64,000 bases of DNA from Panicum virgatum (GCF_016808335.1 NC_053137.1:12016506-12080505), one strand, 5' to 3'. Counted from the first letter of the stretch, positions 11,009 to 22,460 are shown. Numbers and translations: made by a program. The notes: generated by a model not told the origin, from the sequence alone.

Positions 11009-13443
11009 TCTCTCCCTCCCTCGGCAAACAGCTCGTCCTCGAGCTGGAATTCAGGAGAGGCCGCGCGAAGTTCTGCGAGTGGCGCCCATGGAGCTGCGGC
11101 AGATGGTAAGCTTGACCACTGTACGAGAATGCACCACTGGCCACTATGCGGTTGGGAGCGTAGGGCGCGGTCTGGAGCTCTAATTTGATGGTACCCGGCA
11201 CGCAGATCCAGTGTAGTGAAGAAGTATGCTGCATGGTGTTCATCAATTAACTCTTCCACAATAGGAATAGGGAACTTGTCCTTCACTGTGTGAATGTTGA
11301 GAGCTGTATAGTTGACATTGAAGCGCCAAGATCCATCCTGTTTGTTGACCAAGACTACAGGTGCTGAAAAGGGTGATGTGCTTGGCCTGATTATACCTTG
11401 CTCGAGCATGTCCAGTAGTGGTGTTTCATCTGTGCTTATGGAGTATAGCTGGCTTGTGGACGGAATATCCCATCTAGTAGACCCAATGCCTTTCCACAAC
11501 ACTCTCTTGCCAAGGTGCCAGAAAGCCATGCACAGATCATCAAAATCCCAAAGTATTGGTCCAAGTGTCTTCAGGAAGGAAACACCGAGAACTATGTCAT
11601 AGCAATCTAGTGGAATTGTGTAGCAGTCTATTTGAAAATATTCATCACCAATTCTGATGCCCACATCTTTGGCAAGTCCAGTGCATGCAATTCTAGCACC
11701 ATTGGCTACAGTGACAGTTGCTCCATAACTATTGTGAAAACGTAAGCCCACGTGATGAGCAGCCGGGCCACTGATAAAGTTGTGGGTCGAACCTGAATCA
11801 ATCAAGGCTGTAAATTGATGGTTCCCAATACCCACTTTCACTTGCATAGTATCTGCTGTTCTGATTCCCGTGATGGCATGAAGTGATATCAATGGCGGCA
11901 TGTCATTAGAATCTTGTGCTTCACTTTCTTTGAGTGGGTCATGATCATCAAGGTCAGAAACTTCCAGGTAGAAGAGTCTGTGGCATTTGTGTCCCCGAAC
12001 ATAAGGTTCATCACAATTATAACATAATCCTTGCTTACGGCGTTCATCCATTTGTACCGGGCTGAGGCGCCGAAGTGGCCTGGGAGGCACTGCTGCTGCT
12101 GGTGTTGACGTAGCTGGCATTGCCACTGGTGTTGCTGTATTGGCTGCAGAGCTAGATAGGGAGGGCAGCGCAGGGCGCTGCTGAAAACATGGTGTGCTGG
12201 TCTGGGAAATAGCTGAATGTGTGGTACTGCGGCGCTCATATGCACGGGCTAGAAGCATAGCACGCTGCAAGTCTGCTGGTGCTTGGAGTTCAACATCTAT
12301 GCGAATGGGATCCGGAAGACCGCCTGTAAACAATTGCACTTGCTGTTCAGGTGTCAAATATCCTGCGTGAGCCATTCTTGTTTGGAATGCTTCTTGATAC
12401 TCTTGCACTGAACCCCGAAATTGAAGTCGAGCTAGATCAGATAAATGGTTGGTTCCAAGAGGAGGCCCGAAGCGCTGCTGGCACAGTGTGCGAAATAGCG
12501 ACCAACTGATAGCCTGAATGTCCCCAGAGTCTCGTTCCAACATATAAAACCAGTGCTGGGACACTCCTTGCATATGGAATGAAGCAAGCCAAACTTTGTC
12601 GCTGTCGCGAGTACGCTGTGCTCTGAAGAAATGCTCGCAGCGGTTCAACCAACCAAGGGGATCTTCCTTGCCATCATATGTTGGAAAGGACAGTTTATGG
12701 TAGCGAGGAACAGTAATGCCGTCATCGTGATCTTCAGCTGAGTCATGGTGGGCTGTATGGTGGCTGGGGAGTTGTGGGATGGATGGAATTGGGGATGGGG
12801 ATGGAGGGAATGGGATCTGGGTTATAGGAACGGGGCGGCTTGTCAGCGGTGCTTGGGGCACGCCGCCGTAGCCCGGCAGGCCATATGGGGGGCTCGCGGG
12901 TGTCCGTGGGTGGGCAGGTGGCGGGGGCGGACTGAAGGAAGGTCCCGCGGAGTGGAGAGCGGAGGACGGCAGAGCCCCCTGGAGGAGCGGCAGGGGTGGG
13001 ACACCGTGCCCCAAGGCGGGGTACGGCGCGGCGGCAGGTGCTCCTGCGGCGGGTGACGGCCGACTCTGCACATCTGCGAGCCGAGAGGGGATCGAATGCA
13101 CCTGGCGTTGGAGGCCGTAGATGGCGGTTGTCGAAGGCGGCGGTTCCCCTGGTGGTGGCGCGGAGGAGCCGGGGCGGTGCTCCACATCGGCGAGGCGGGC
13201 GGCGAACTGGCCCATCTGTCGCTGGAGCCCGTAGACCGCCGTAGTAAGCGCGTCGAGGGCCGCGGCCGGAATCGAAGTTGCGGCGGCCGAATCGACATGC
13301 GGCGGCGCGGGATGGGGCGGCTCCAGAGTGGAATCGAACGGAGGACCGGCGTGGGCTGCTGCGGGTGGAGCGGTTGTGGTTGACGGCGGCGCGTTGGACG
13401 CGGGCGGAGGGACGGAGGCGGAGGCGGACTGGTTCCCAGCCAT
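10966..13443 (-). CDS. gypsy gag-protease-partial RT polyprotein (825 aa)
   Basis: One uninterrupted ORF starts at the ATG of MAGNQSAS. In order it holds a Pro/Ala-rich N-terminus, a retrotransposon gag domain (GWLNRCEHFFRAQRT, about residues 265-280), a CCHC zinc knuckle (CYNCDEPYVRGHKC), an aspartic protease active site (ALIDSGSTHNFI), and the beginning of a Ty3-type reverse transcriptase (GIIRPSTSPFSAPVVLV to DLRAGYHQI). It then runs into a Pro/Ala-rich tail of other sequence. There appear to be two joins caused by deletion: one between protease and RT, and one after the first RT blocks. The YxDD catalytic box, RNase H and integrase are missing, so any movement would need proteins from another element. 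Confidence 0.88.
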   Translation of the reverse strand: MAGNQSASASVPPPASNAPPSTTTAPPAAAHAGPPFDSTLEPPHPAPPHVDSAAATSIPAAALDALTTAVYGLQRQMGQFAARLADVEHRPGSSAPPPGEPPPSTTAIYGLQRQVHSIPSRLADVQSRPSPAAGAPAAAPYPALGHGVPPLPLLQGALPSSALHSAGPSFSPPPPPAHPRTPASPPYGLPGYGGVPQAPLTSRPVPITQIPFPPSPSPIPSIPQLPSHHTAHHDSAEDHDDGITVPRYHKLSFPTYDGKEDPLGWLNRCEHFFRAQRTRDSDKVWLASFHMQGVSQHWFYMLERDSGDIQAISWSLFRTLCQQRFGPPLGTNHLSDLARLQFRGSVQEYQEAFQTRMAHAGYLTPEQQVQLFTGGLPDPIRIDVELQAPADLQRAMLLARAYERRSTTHSAISQTSTPCFQQRPALPSLSSSAANTATPVAMPATSTPAAAVPPRPLRRLSPVQMDERRKQGLCYNCDEPYVRGHKCHRLFYLEVSDLDDHDPLKESEAQDSNDMPPLISLHAITGIRTADTMQVKVGIGNHQFTALIDSGSTHNFISGPAAHHVGLRFHNSYGATVTVANGARIACTGLAKDVGIRIGDEYFQIDCYTIPLDCYDIVLGVSFLKTLGPILWDFDDLCMAFWHLGKRVLWKGIGSTRWDIPSTSQLYSISTDETPLLDMLEQGIIRPSTSPFSAPVVLVNKQDGSWRFNVNYTALNIHTVKDKFPIPIVEELIDEHHAAYFFTTLDLRAGYHQIRAPDRALRSQPHSGQWCILVQWSSLPSAAAPWAPLAELRAASPEFQLEDELFAEGGRDVMVGSVYERHHRG

Positions 13444-13466
13444 CGGAAAGGACGCTGATACCAGAT

Positions 13467-13836
13467 TGTCAGAGTGCGCACGTCGCAGGGCGTAGTTGTG
13501 GTGGACGGGAGGCCGGGGACTTGGCTCCCGGCGGCGGCGAGGACGCGACGCCGTCCTGACGGCCGGCGTCGAGCAAGAGCAGAGGAGTGCGGTTACAGGG
13601 AAGGAGCGGGAGCCCTGAGATCCATATGATCTCCAAGCTTAACCTCTATTCATTCTCCCAGTACATTAGTTATAGGTTACAGATTCAAACACAACACAAG
13701 CGCTAACTGGCACGACGTGCGTGGGCGCTTACAAATTCAAACACAACACAAATGCTAACTGACAAGTCGAGGACGCGTTCCTGGCTTCTCTTCTCAGCCA
13801 CGATGGTGTCGTTCATACACGCTGCCGACCATAACA
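13467..13836 (-). repeat. 5' LTR of the gypsy element
   Basis: 370 bp with TG...CA ends. It is followed on the minus strand by the primer-binding site and, 23 bases later, by the ATG of the gag-pol ORF. Confidence 0.93.
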
Positions 13837-13841
13837 GTATG

Positions 13842-14740
13842 TGTCTCCAAAGTGAAACTTATATTTCTGGCTGATGGAACTATAGAAATTTCATAAAACT
13901 TTTGGAAGAAAACAAAATGCTCTGCAAGATGACATTTTAGAGCATCTATAACCAGAAATTCAGTTTTGAACTATGCAATTAGGTGAAAGGTATCCTCTTA
14001 TCTTTCCATGCATTGAGATCAGAATAAGATTCCTCCGTCAAAGCTTATCCATTTCCATGTTCCTTATGCCTCAGTTTAGAGCTTTTTGCTTAACTGATGG
14101 ATGGATGCCTCAGAGACCATCACGCAAGCAAAACTCCTTGGTAGCCCCACCAAACATAGAATTTATCATGCCAAGTCGCCAACCTTCATTTCCATAGGTG
14201 GTTATGCCTTCACTAAACTATGATGATAAGGACATTATAGTAAAGTGGGTTGATGAATGCATCATGAGGTCAGACCAGGGAAATTCTAACTTGTTTGGTT
14301 TTCTACCACTCAACACCCAAATGCCCAATAGCAATTGCAAGCGTAAACAGTTGTAGTTTAAATTCAATGCCGTCCTTTTATTAATGGAAGGTATAATCTA
14401 TAATCCCTTGTAAGGACAATTATACTCCCCTTAATTCTCTTTTTTTTTTAAGAAACAGGAAGGGCACGCCCCTTATTTCTCTTTACCTGTCATTTCAGGC
14501 ATCGATGCTGTCTCTGATATATATGGGCCTTTGATCTGCAATTGTAATATTTATATGTTTGAAATTAACAACACAATGATGTAGAAGTACATTGAGTATA
14601 AAATTCACTAATATAATTTTGATGTGATAAATCTGGTTGTTTTCCATATTCTGATAAGCTACCATCGTGTATGTCGAACCAATAAGAAAACTGCAGGTGC
14701 AAGGACCAGACATCTATCCATCAGCATAGAACAAAAGGGG
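13842..14740. other. intergenic, nothing recognised
   Basis: This is the continuation of the host sequence interrupted by the gypsy element. No gene, RNA or repeat boundary is supported. An open frame near 13973-14197 has no recognisable protein. Confidence 0.5.
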
Positions 14741-14749
14741 TATAATGTA

Positions 14750-15374
14750 GGGAAAAGTCCAATTTTCACCTTCGAACTATCGCAAAAGTCTGATTTTCAA
14801 CCTTCAATTACGAAACCGGACAACATAGGCCATCCAACTGTCAAAACCGGGTAAATTTGGCCCTGGGGTGGTTTTGAAGGTGGTTTTGCTTTTTAAAAAA
14901 ATTAAATAAATCTAATTAGATTTAAAAATCAAAACTAATTCACTTTAAATCAGAAAAATATGAAACTAGTACCAAAAATTTTCTAAAAATGTAACCTATC
15001 TATTATTGTTCCATTTAAATCTTAGTTATTAAAAATAATAGGCATAACTGCAATTAGCCAAATATTATGAACATAAAAAATTAGATCTGAATAGCTCACA
15101 AAGTCATATGACAATAGATAAGTTACATTTTTAGAAAAAAAAATTTATACCCATTTCATAATTTTTTTGACTTAAAATGAATTACTTATAAATTTTTTAG
15201 TGTAAAATTGAATATTTTTAATTCTCACAAAATGGAAAACCATCTTCAAAACCACCCCAGGGGCCAAATTTGCCCGGTTTTGACAGTTAGATGGCCTATG
15301 TTGTCCGGTTTCGTAGTTGAAGGTTGAAAATCAGACTTTTGCAATAATTGGAGGGTGTAAACCGGACTTTTCCC
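14750..15374. mobile_element. Mutator-like foldback MITE (625 bp) with perfect 9-bp duplication
   Basis: Both ends start GGGAAAAGTCC in inverted orientation, and the arms stay complementary for about 130 bases (through CAAAACCGGG and GGGTGGTTTTGAAG blocks). The element is flanked by perfect TATAATGTA at 14741-14749 and 15375-15383. A 9-bp duplication is diagnostic of Mutator-type transposition. The AT-rich middle is non-coding. Confidence 0.9.
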
Positions 15375-15383
15375 TATAATGTA

Positions 15384-16223
15384 ATGATGGTTAGAAAGAG
15401 AGACAGAGAAGTTGCGGTTCATTAACAGGCCAGACAATTCATCAACAGGCCAGATCAATGACAAACAAACAATGATCAATCAAACAAGTCTTTTGTTATC
15501 ATCATTTCAATAAAACACACTATCTGCACAAATTTCATATATTGATTGTGCTTGTTAAGTAGTTCCTAGATTGCCAAAAAAACAATCTGTGCAGGAAAAA
15601 GCATGATACACACTGTCTGAACTAGGAAAAACCTAAGTTAACCTGTTTGGGCTTGTTAGCCTGACTTGATCCAGAGCCCAAAAGCTAATATTGGAGCTTC
15701 TCAATGCCTTAAGCCTGTCTAAACTTCTACTGAGAATGAAGCCAGCTCTGTTTTTCCCTTTTGCCTGAGGAAATGTGATGTTCTTAATAACATCCCCTTC
15801 AATCACTTGACAGAATAGCACTTCTTCCATCTTTTTTTTTCCAAAAATATAAATATATAATTATAAGTTACTTTCATGTGATTTGTCATCAAAGGAACTT
15901 GCGTCGCGATTACGGTAAAACATCAAAAAGAAAAGGGGGGAAAAGATTGACACGGCTGGTAGACATTTGCTATGTAGGCAGTACGAAACAAACCAGCTAT
16001 TAGGCATCCAAAGAAAACATGGGCAAAATACCTTATACTGCAACGTGTGGCCATTCTCCCACCTTGCTATGTTGGGCTTATAGGCTTATAGCAGGCAAAA
16101 GTCTTTTTTTGGTTAAAAAACAACGCCGCTGATGAAACTGCTAAACAACAATTATGCATGTCACATTTGCATAAGCTGAACAATCTAAGTAGAGGTAATA
16201 AGCTGAGCGTGCACAAACCCGAA
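15384..16223. other. intergenic with one small unrecognised minus-strand ORF (15633-15830)
   Basis: The 65-residue frame (MEEVLFCQVIEGDVIKN start, stop at 15633) has amino-acid composition like coding sequence but no splice or family support. The rest is AT-rich. Confidence 0.25.
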
Positions 16224-16517
16224 TCATTTGCGTGCTGGGAAGCTGCATCTCAGGACGGACGTCCCACCCTCCTTCAGACGTTTCTCATTGGGTTCATCTG
16301 GCTTGGCCATGGTTCGCAATGAACCAACTTGCACAGGGTCCGTCCCCGTCCAGGGGAGACGATCGTGACCCTTACACGCATTTCGTCGAGCAGTCTGGCT
16401 GCGCCCTGTGGGAGGGCGGGGAGAGGGGGTGCTGTGGCCTAGTGGCTGCGCGAGCGGGGCAAAGGGGTCATGTTGGAGTTCCCTGGAGGCACGCTCGGAG
16501 GGGCAGGCATCGGCCAT
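16224..16517 (-). CDS. unrecognised 97-aa ORF behind a TATA box
   Basis: The ATG at 16517 opens MADACPSERASRELQHD and the frame closes at 16224. About 65 bases upstream on the minus strand is a good TATA element (GTTATATAAACC, 16579-16592). The ORF is GC-rich inside AT-rich surroundings, like a grass first exon. The C-terminal half is Arg/Lys-rich without a known domain. It may be a first exon whose partners are lost, or a chance ORF. Confidence 0.25.
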   Translation of the reverse strand: MADACPSERASRELQHDPFAPLAQPLGHSTPSPRPPTGRSQTARRNACKGHDRLPWTGTDPVQVGSLRTMAKPDEPNEKRLKEGGTSVLRCSFPARK

Positions 16518-16680
16518 GGAGGACGGTGGGGATCGGGCGCGGACCGCGGTGGACTCGCGGCAGAGGCGAGAGGCCAAGGTTTATATAACTGTTTCAGTTC
16601 GAAAACTTTACGGCGGAATTTAAGAATCATTTTGGTTTGAATTTGAATGGAGCTACGATGTTTAAAGTTCAAATTTGTTC

Positions 16681-16776
16681 GATTCTTGAAGCTGATATCT
16701 CTAGATCCATAGCTTTTTCTGCCAAAAAGATTCTTGAAGCTGATATCTCTAGATCCATAGCTTTTTCTGCCAAAAA
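16681..16776. repeat. 48-bp perfect tandem duplication
   Basis: Copies at 16681-16728 and 16729-16776 are identical, each starting GATTCTTGAAGCTGATATC. The flanks diverge at once, so this is a recent simple duplication. From 16777 to 17420 the sequence is AT-rich with T-runs and holds nothing recognised. Confidence 0.9.
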
Positions 16777-17420
16777 AATTTGTTTGGGCTGATTTTTACC
16801 CAGAAGGATGGAGATGGGGAGTTGCAAGTGTAGAGATGGTCTTTGTTCAAGCAACATAATTTGCCATGGAAACAATTTTTAGTCGTTGTTTATAAGCGCT
16901 CCTTAGACAGCAGAAATCGTCCTTCAGCCAGGAACATTTGTTTGAAAAGAAGACATCAACAAGATTTTTTCTTCTCCACGGTCGCGAAAAAAGATTTTTT
17001 CTTCTCCTTGCCTTCTTGAAAAAAAAAAGGAGAGTTCACACAGGACCGAAGCAAAAACGTACAAATAAATGTAATCTCCAATTAGAGATATTACAAACCA
17101 TTGGTAATGATCACACAAATGGGTTTCAACAAATAAATAAAATAATTGTAGATATAAATAAATTTAGTATTAAAAACATCTGTAATATATATATATATAT
17201 AATACTATTTTAAAACAATCTACCATGTTAAATTTTTACGAACTATTTTACAACATGTATGTTTTAGAAGGTTGTTGTCGGCGTACAGAAAATGGGAATC
17301 CTCTTTGCAGACAATTTATGGAGATGCTCGACCGCCACTACTCATAAAGGGGGTGGCCCTTAGGAGTGGGGCCGCCTAACCCACAGGGCTTGGGAGCTCG
17401 AGGCACCCAGACTGGCTCTG

Positions 17421-17745
17421 GGCCGGTTTGGTTTCTTCCAGCGCAACTAGCGCAACGAGGGAATTTTGTATGCATGGAGTATTAAACGAAGTTTATTTGT
17501 AAAACCTCTTCACAGATGAGCATAATTTTTCGCGACGAATCTAATGATGATAATTAATTAATAATTAACTACAATAATAATATAGTAACCAACCTCTAAT
17601 TATGCGGTCAAAGATATTATTAGATTCGTCTAGTAAAATAGCACAATACTGTGGAGTTAGTTTTATAAATTACATTTATTTAATACTATTAATTATTAAT
17701 CAAAATTTATGCTACCTATGCTACCGAGACAACCAAACAGGACCC
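17421..17745. mobile_element. grass foldback MITE with GGTTTGGTT-type ends
   Basis: The left end GGCCGGTTTGGTT pairs with the right end, whose reverse complement is GGGTCCTGTTTGGTT. Inside are inverted blocks around TTCGCGACGAATCTAATGATG and TATTAGATTCGTC. The layout resembles the element at 21641-21990. I cannot fix the target duplication, so superfamily and exact ends are uncertain. Confidence 0.55.
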
Positions 17746-18149
17746 CTGTTGGAAGACCCCGGGGAGCAGCCTAGCACCCCGGGACGACCCCGAGCAGCAC
17801 TATGCAGGACCCCGGGAAGCCTCAGGCACAGGCACCAAAGAAAGGTGGGCGCCTGGCACACGTGCCTACGGCTGAGACAAGAGGAAAGGAGGATGACTGA
17901 CACACACATGCACATGTAAGTAGGTGCCAGTAGGGCCATCTCTAAGAATCGAAACCTGGGTCGATTCTCTGGGCTGGGAGCGCGCCACGTCGCTGGAAAA
18001 AGAATGGCCGTTGGATCGGGCCATCCAACGGCCATGGCAACGCCCTCCGTCGCCGTCCGAGCCCCGCCGCGCGCGCGCCGCTGCTACTGCCTCCACTCCG
18101 GTCGCCCGCCCGCCCGCCTGCCGCGCAGGGATAGCCTCCCGACGGCGAG

Positions 18150-19368
18150 ATGGCCCACCGCTGCCTGCTCGTCCTCGCCCTCGTGGCCACCGCCGCCGCG
18201 CCCGAGCCTGGGGAGAGAGAGAATGGGGAGGGACCGAGGGAGGGGAGAGGCGCAAGGCACAACGACGGCGCGCGCAGCCCTCGCCCACGCCGGCCGCCGC
18301 CGCGCGGCCCGCCGACCCGCTCCGGCCGCCGACTGGCTAGCGGCGCCGTCCTCCTCCTCCTCCTCCTCTCTCTCTCCCACGCGCACGCGGCCGCGCGGCT
18401 AGCGGGCGGCGACTGGCTAACCGGGGCCGTTCCACGCCACCTCCGCTCCGGCCGTCAAGGGGCGCGGCGGCCTGGGCCTCCTCCTCTGCGACCTCCTCAT
18501 CACCGCCGTCGCCGCGGAGCCCCCCGACAGCCACATCTGCGCCGCTCCCGTGCTCCGCACGTGGATCCGCACGCAGGGAGACCCCTCCGCGTCTGCCGCC
18601 GACCCGGACAGCTAGGCGGCCAAGTATGGTAGGTGGCGCAGCCTGTGGCCGAGCTCCCGCGTCCCGCCCACAGAGCTCGCTTCCGATCTCCGCTTTTGCA
18701 AGGTCAGCTACAGAGCTCCTCCCCCACCCTCTCTATCTCACCTGACATGCATCTGCTTTCTCTTCGCCCTTGTTTTTAGCGTGTGCCAAGATTTGATTAT
18801 TTTGTTTCTTCCACGAAGTGGAGTCTGTGGAGGGGTGGTAGCAGGAGGCAGATCTTGATCTGTTCTTGGAGGGGAGAGAGGAGCCGGAGTTTGTTGAGAA
18901 GCGGTGCTCATCTCATCATCTTCCGCAGCAGGCGACCAGAAAAAAATCAAGCTCACTCGAGTCCACGGCTCACCACCTCTCCTGTCCATAGCAAGAAGCA
19001 ATGAGTTTGCATCGGCCAACGATGAAGAAATGCTGCTAGGATTCGAAGCAAAAAATGTAAGTCAGCATTTCCTTCTCCACTATTCCTAATGCGCCTATTC
19101 TTACATTCCAAAATTCCTCCAGTCCGATTAGATTAGACCTACGCCACGCACAACTGTTTGATTAGCACAGATCCAGTACTTAGTATCATTTTGCAGGCAC
19201 CAGAGGATGCTCATCTCATCACCATTCAAGAGGATAAAGTATTGCAGCCCATAGCAAAATGCACATACACTGATTTTGGTAGATCTTCAGATCTGATCAA
19301 ACTTCCTGCTACACAATGGTTTTTACGAGCTAGAACCTTCTCAGATGACCGCAGGAAACTTCACAGAG
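18150..19368 (+). CDS. unrecognised spliced plus-strand locus
   Basis: Two exons are well delimited. One begins after CTTCCGCAG near 18928 and ends at 19056 before GTAAGT; the other spans 19197-19368, after TTTTGCAG and before GTAACATT. They join in frame as GFEAKN|APEDAHLITIQEDK and continue CTYTDFGRSSDLIKL. Upstream, a GC-rich first exon may start at the ATG at 18150, whose first residues (MAHRCLLVLALVATAAA) look like a signal peptide, but its link to the later exons is not shown. A following exon from about 20098 would meet a stop within about 20 codons. I do not recognise the protein. It could be a decayed or captured gene fragment. Confidence 0.35.
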
Positions 19369-21640
19369 GTAACATTAATACGACACTTGTAGTTTACCTG
19401 CACGTGTGCTACTTTGTTCATTTCCAAACCTGCCTCCAGTTCATGGACTTAAGAGTGATAATATATTGTTCATTCAGTTAAGTCACCTCTTTGAAAACAG
19501 AGAAGGCTCTCAAACTGATTGACTGATGCAGTAGATAATTGAATTACAAAAAAAAGAAACCAAATATTCTTACACATTTCAATGATGCAAGAAAAGTCCA
19601 ACCCTTGTCTGTATGTTTTCATCTTATTATTAGTTAGTATAAATCTGTTAGACCTCTTTTGTGGTCTACATTTAATTACTGTGAAGCGAGCAAAAAAGAA
19701 GAAAACCCTTTTTGCATGCATTGTTATTTTAGTATTAATCACTGAGCCTCTTACACCTTCTCTGCCATCTGCATTTAGTTGCCATTTGGTCAGTCACTTC
19801 ATACATGTTATCTCAGCTCTGAATCCCAATATTTGTTAGTTTCCCGGCCTAAATAACTGCTGCACATATCCAGTTCAAGCTGAACAAGAAAATGAAACGA
19901 TGTCAGCTGCTAAAACAATTTTAATATTATACTTCCTACTGCTTTATACTTTATCAGTTCTCCAACCTGAACACCGTACCTTTGTATGTGATCACTACAG
20001 CTTGTCCTTAACATTTCTTCGGCTGCTGTATGTGGATAGTGCTTTGACGCTAAGATTCTACTTTATCAGCATTAGTTCTTACTTTTGTGTCCCTCAGAGC
20101 AAGCGCCTTCTGGGCTGGTCGGTTCCTTTATGTGGTCGGTTGCATGGACCGTGTCGTGGTAACCAATTGCAACAAGCGATGCTTGTCATCATGGGCAGTG
20201 GCGTGGTCAAGATCAACAATGGCTACGGTCCATGCAGGTGCAGTTCGCTTGGTACACAACTGATTGGCTGCAAACACCTGGTAATAACTAAACTACTAGA
20301 AACACAGCGCGGCGCTGCCGCGCCTTACCGATCGGGCCAATAGAATTCGGTGTTTGCCTCTCGGAGGAAGTGCAACACATGAAAGCTTGCAGCATTGACA
20401 TTGAGGAAATATTAGTGCACGTACAAGCATTGCAATTGCTAATATGCATAAACAGGAATTTACAATTTAAAACTTTTGTATCAAAATATTATTGACCCTA
20501 CTGATCTTGTTCATAGACATGTGCATTACACCGAATTGCATTTGGCAAGACAATGATAAAATTTTCAAGCGGACTGATTTGGATTATTTTTTTTAGCAAC
20601 AATGATTTGGATTATGTTAGGCATATAAGATTGTGGCATATAAGTATGTGTTTTCAAACAAAGAGAATGCCAACTGATTTACCTCAGTGTAACTTATACA
20701 TAGTTGGATAAATTTCAATGGTCTACAAAAAAACGCATCTATAGCTTATAGGAAATACAAAGCAAGTTTGAGCTGCACTTCATTACTTTAGATGCCATTA
20801 ATTTAGTAGAAAACAAAGACAAGAACCTAAAATGTTGAGTTCCAGTTTGGATCTGTCCATGTATGAAGTGGTCACCATAAATACAACTGCTTAAAAAAAC
20901 TGTCTTATGTGATCCTGCAGCAGAATAGAGGGTAGGCCACAATCTAAATTTATTTTGACTGAAGAAATAGTAATAATACAAATCAATGAAAGAAAGTTAG
21001 CAATTGAAAGCGCTGATGCACATGAGTGAGGCCTTGATGAGAAGCAGAAGATTGAATTGCAGCGGGAGCAACCACCATTGTCTCCACTGGACTGAACGCC
21101 GAGCCCATTCGTACAAATACTTACATGCGATCCATTGTACCTATGATTTGAACACCAAAACGACTTCAAATAAAAAGTATTTAAAATAAAAGCCGCTTAG
21201 AATTTCAAAATCTACACCTTTATTATATACTACAATTTCACATTCGTTCATCCGCATAAATATTTATGTAGGATCCATCCTATCAATAACTCGGACACTG
21301 AAACGTCTTTACGTCAATAAAAAATTGAATACAAACATATCTAAAAATTTCATAGCTTACATACTAAAACATCACATGCATTTAAAAAAAACTTAACATA
21401 ATTTACTCTACGTTATTTATATACTGGTCCAATAACTTGTTGTGCAGCAATGCTGCGCATGGCTTTCTAGTCAATGCCTATTCTTGCTACACACATGCAA
21501 AGCTAGGTAGAGCTCTGCCACACGCATGGTGCAACTTGCAAGGCAAGTGAAGTGGCAGCTGCATGCGTGGTGCATGTACCCAACAAGCATTTAAGAGGCT
21601 TCGCCGACATGTCTGACACTTAGTAGCACTAAAGAATTTA
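19369..21640. other. AT-rich interval, possible introns or decayed sequence
   Basis: Apart from a coding-like block near 20098-20285, which starts after a CCCTCAG acceptor-like site and ends before GTAATAAC, I see no gene, element ends or structured repeat. Confidence 0.35.
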
Positions 21641-21990
21641 GATCCTGTTTAACAGATCCGATTTAAATCCCGTAAACACAAAAACAACATCACATCGAAT
21701 GTTTCGATACATGTATGGAGTACTAAATAAAGTCTATTTACAAAACTTTTTACATGGATGTGCTGTAAATCGCGAGACGAATTTAATGAACCTACTTAAT
21801 CTATGATTTGCAACAGTGATGCTACAGTAATCATCCGATAATTATTAATTAATAATATATTAATTAGCATCATTATATTCGTCTCGCGATTTACAATCCA
21901 TCTGTTAAAAAGTTTTATAAATAGACTTTATTTAGTACTTTAAATTAGTAAGATTTTTTTAAATTTTTTTGCAACGGAACTAAACACGGC
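21641..21990. mobile_element. grass foldback MITE (about 350 bp)
   Basis: The left end GATCCTGTTTAACAGATCCG pairs with the right end, which reads GCCGTGTTTAGTTCCGTTGC in reverse complement. The interior shows strong dyads around AAATCGCGAGACGAATTTAATG and ATATTCGTCTCGCGATTTAC, with an AT-rich centre. It is non-coding. The target duplication is not clear. Confidence 0.6.
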
Positions 21991-22460
21991 GAGGAGGTGG
22001 CGCAGGCAGCAGTGCATGAAGGACACGTATCCTCAGTAGGGTCGCGTCACACGAAGGCAGCAGTGCAAGACGGGCACGTATCCTCACTTCCTCAGTAGGG
22101 ACGCGTCACACGTTCCCTGGATACCGCCTTACGAAGAGATTGTATTATAAAAGGATAGACCGGGAAGGGAAGGGGAGGAGGTTTTCTTCCCCAAAAAAGA
22201 CTAGAGAGCTGAGATACGAGCTCTGCCCATGTGCTCTCTGATTCGTTCTCTACCAAGAAATATATAGATAAGCAGGATGTAGGGCTATAATCCTTCGAGA
22301 GGCCTGAACCTAGGTAAAAACTCTATGTGTCCCTTTTATTCTTCACAATCTATTACAGGAGTTAGCAGCATGTTTATCCCCTGGCCGGATCTCAAAATGG
22401 GGGTTCCATGAATCCCTGCTCGCGGTACTCACCCACCGTCAGTTGGATTACCTACAACAT
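21991..22460 (+). mobile_element. probable LTR fragment of a retrotransposon
   Basis: The sequence contains a TATA-like ATTATAAAAGG followed about 150 bases later by the block AGAGGCCTGAACCTAGGTAA, which I associate with the R-U5 part of grass Ty3/gypsy LTRs. A roughly 60-bp imperfect duplication around CACGTATCCTCA precedes it. Neither boundary nor any internal domain is present. Confidence 0.4.

Larger units (their letters stand above)
10639..13836 (-). mobile_element. internally deleted Ty3/gypsy retrotransposon (3198 bp)
   Basis: The element is bounded by 370-bp LTRs and flanked by the 5-bp duplication GTATG (10634-10638 and 13837-13841). Transcription would run on the minus strand. Next to the 5' LTR (13467-13836), the minus strand reads TGGTATCAGCG, matching the usual initiator-Met tRNA primer site. 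Next to the 3' LTR is a polypurine tract, GAGGGAGGGAGAGA, just above 11008. Between them is one long ORF that ends shortly after the start of reverse transcriptase. RNase H and integrase are absent. Confidence 0.93.
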
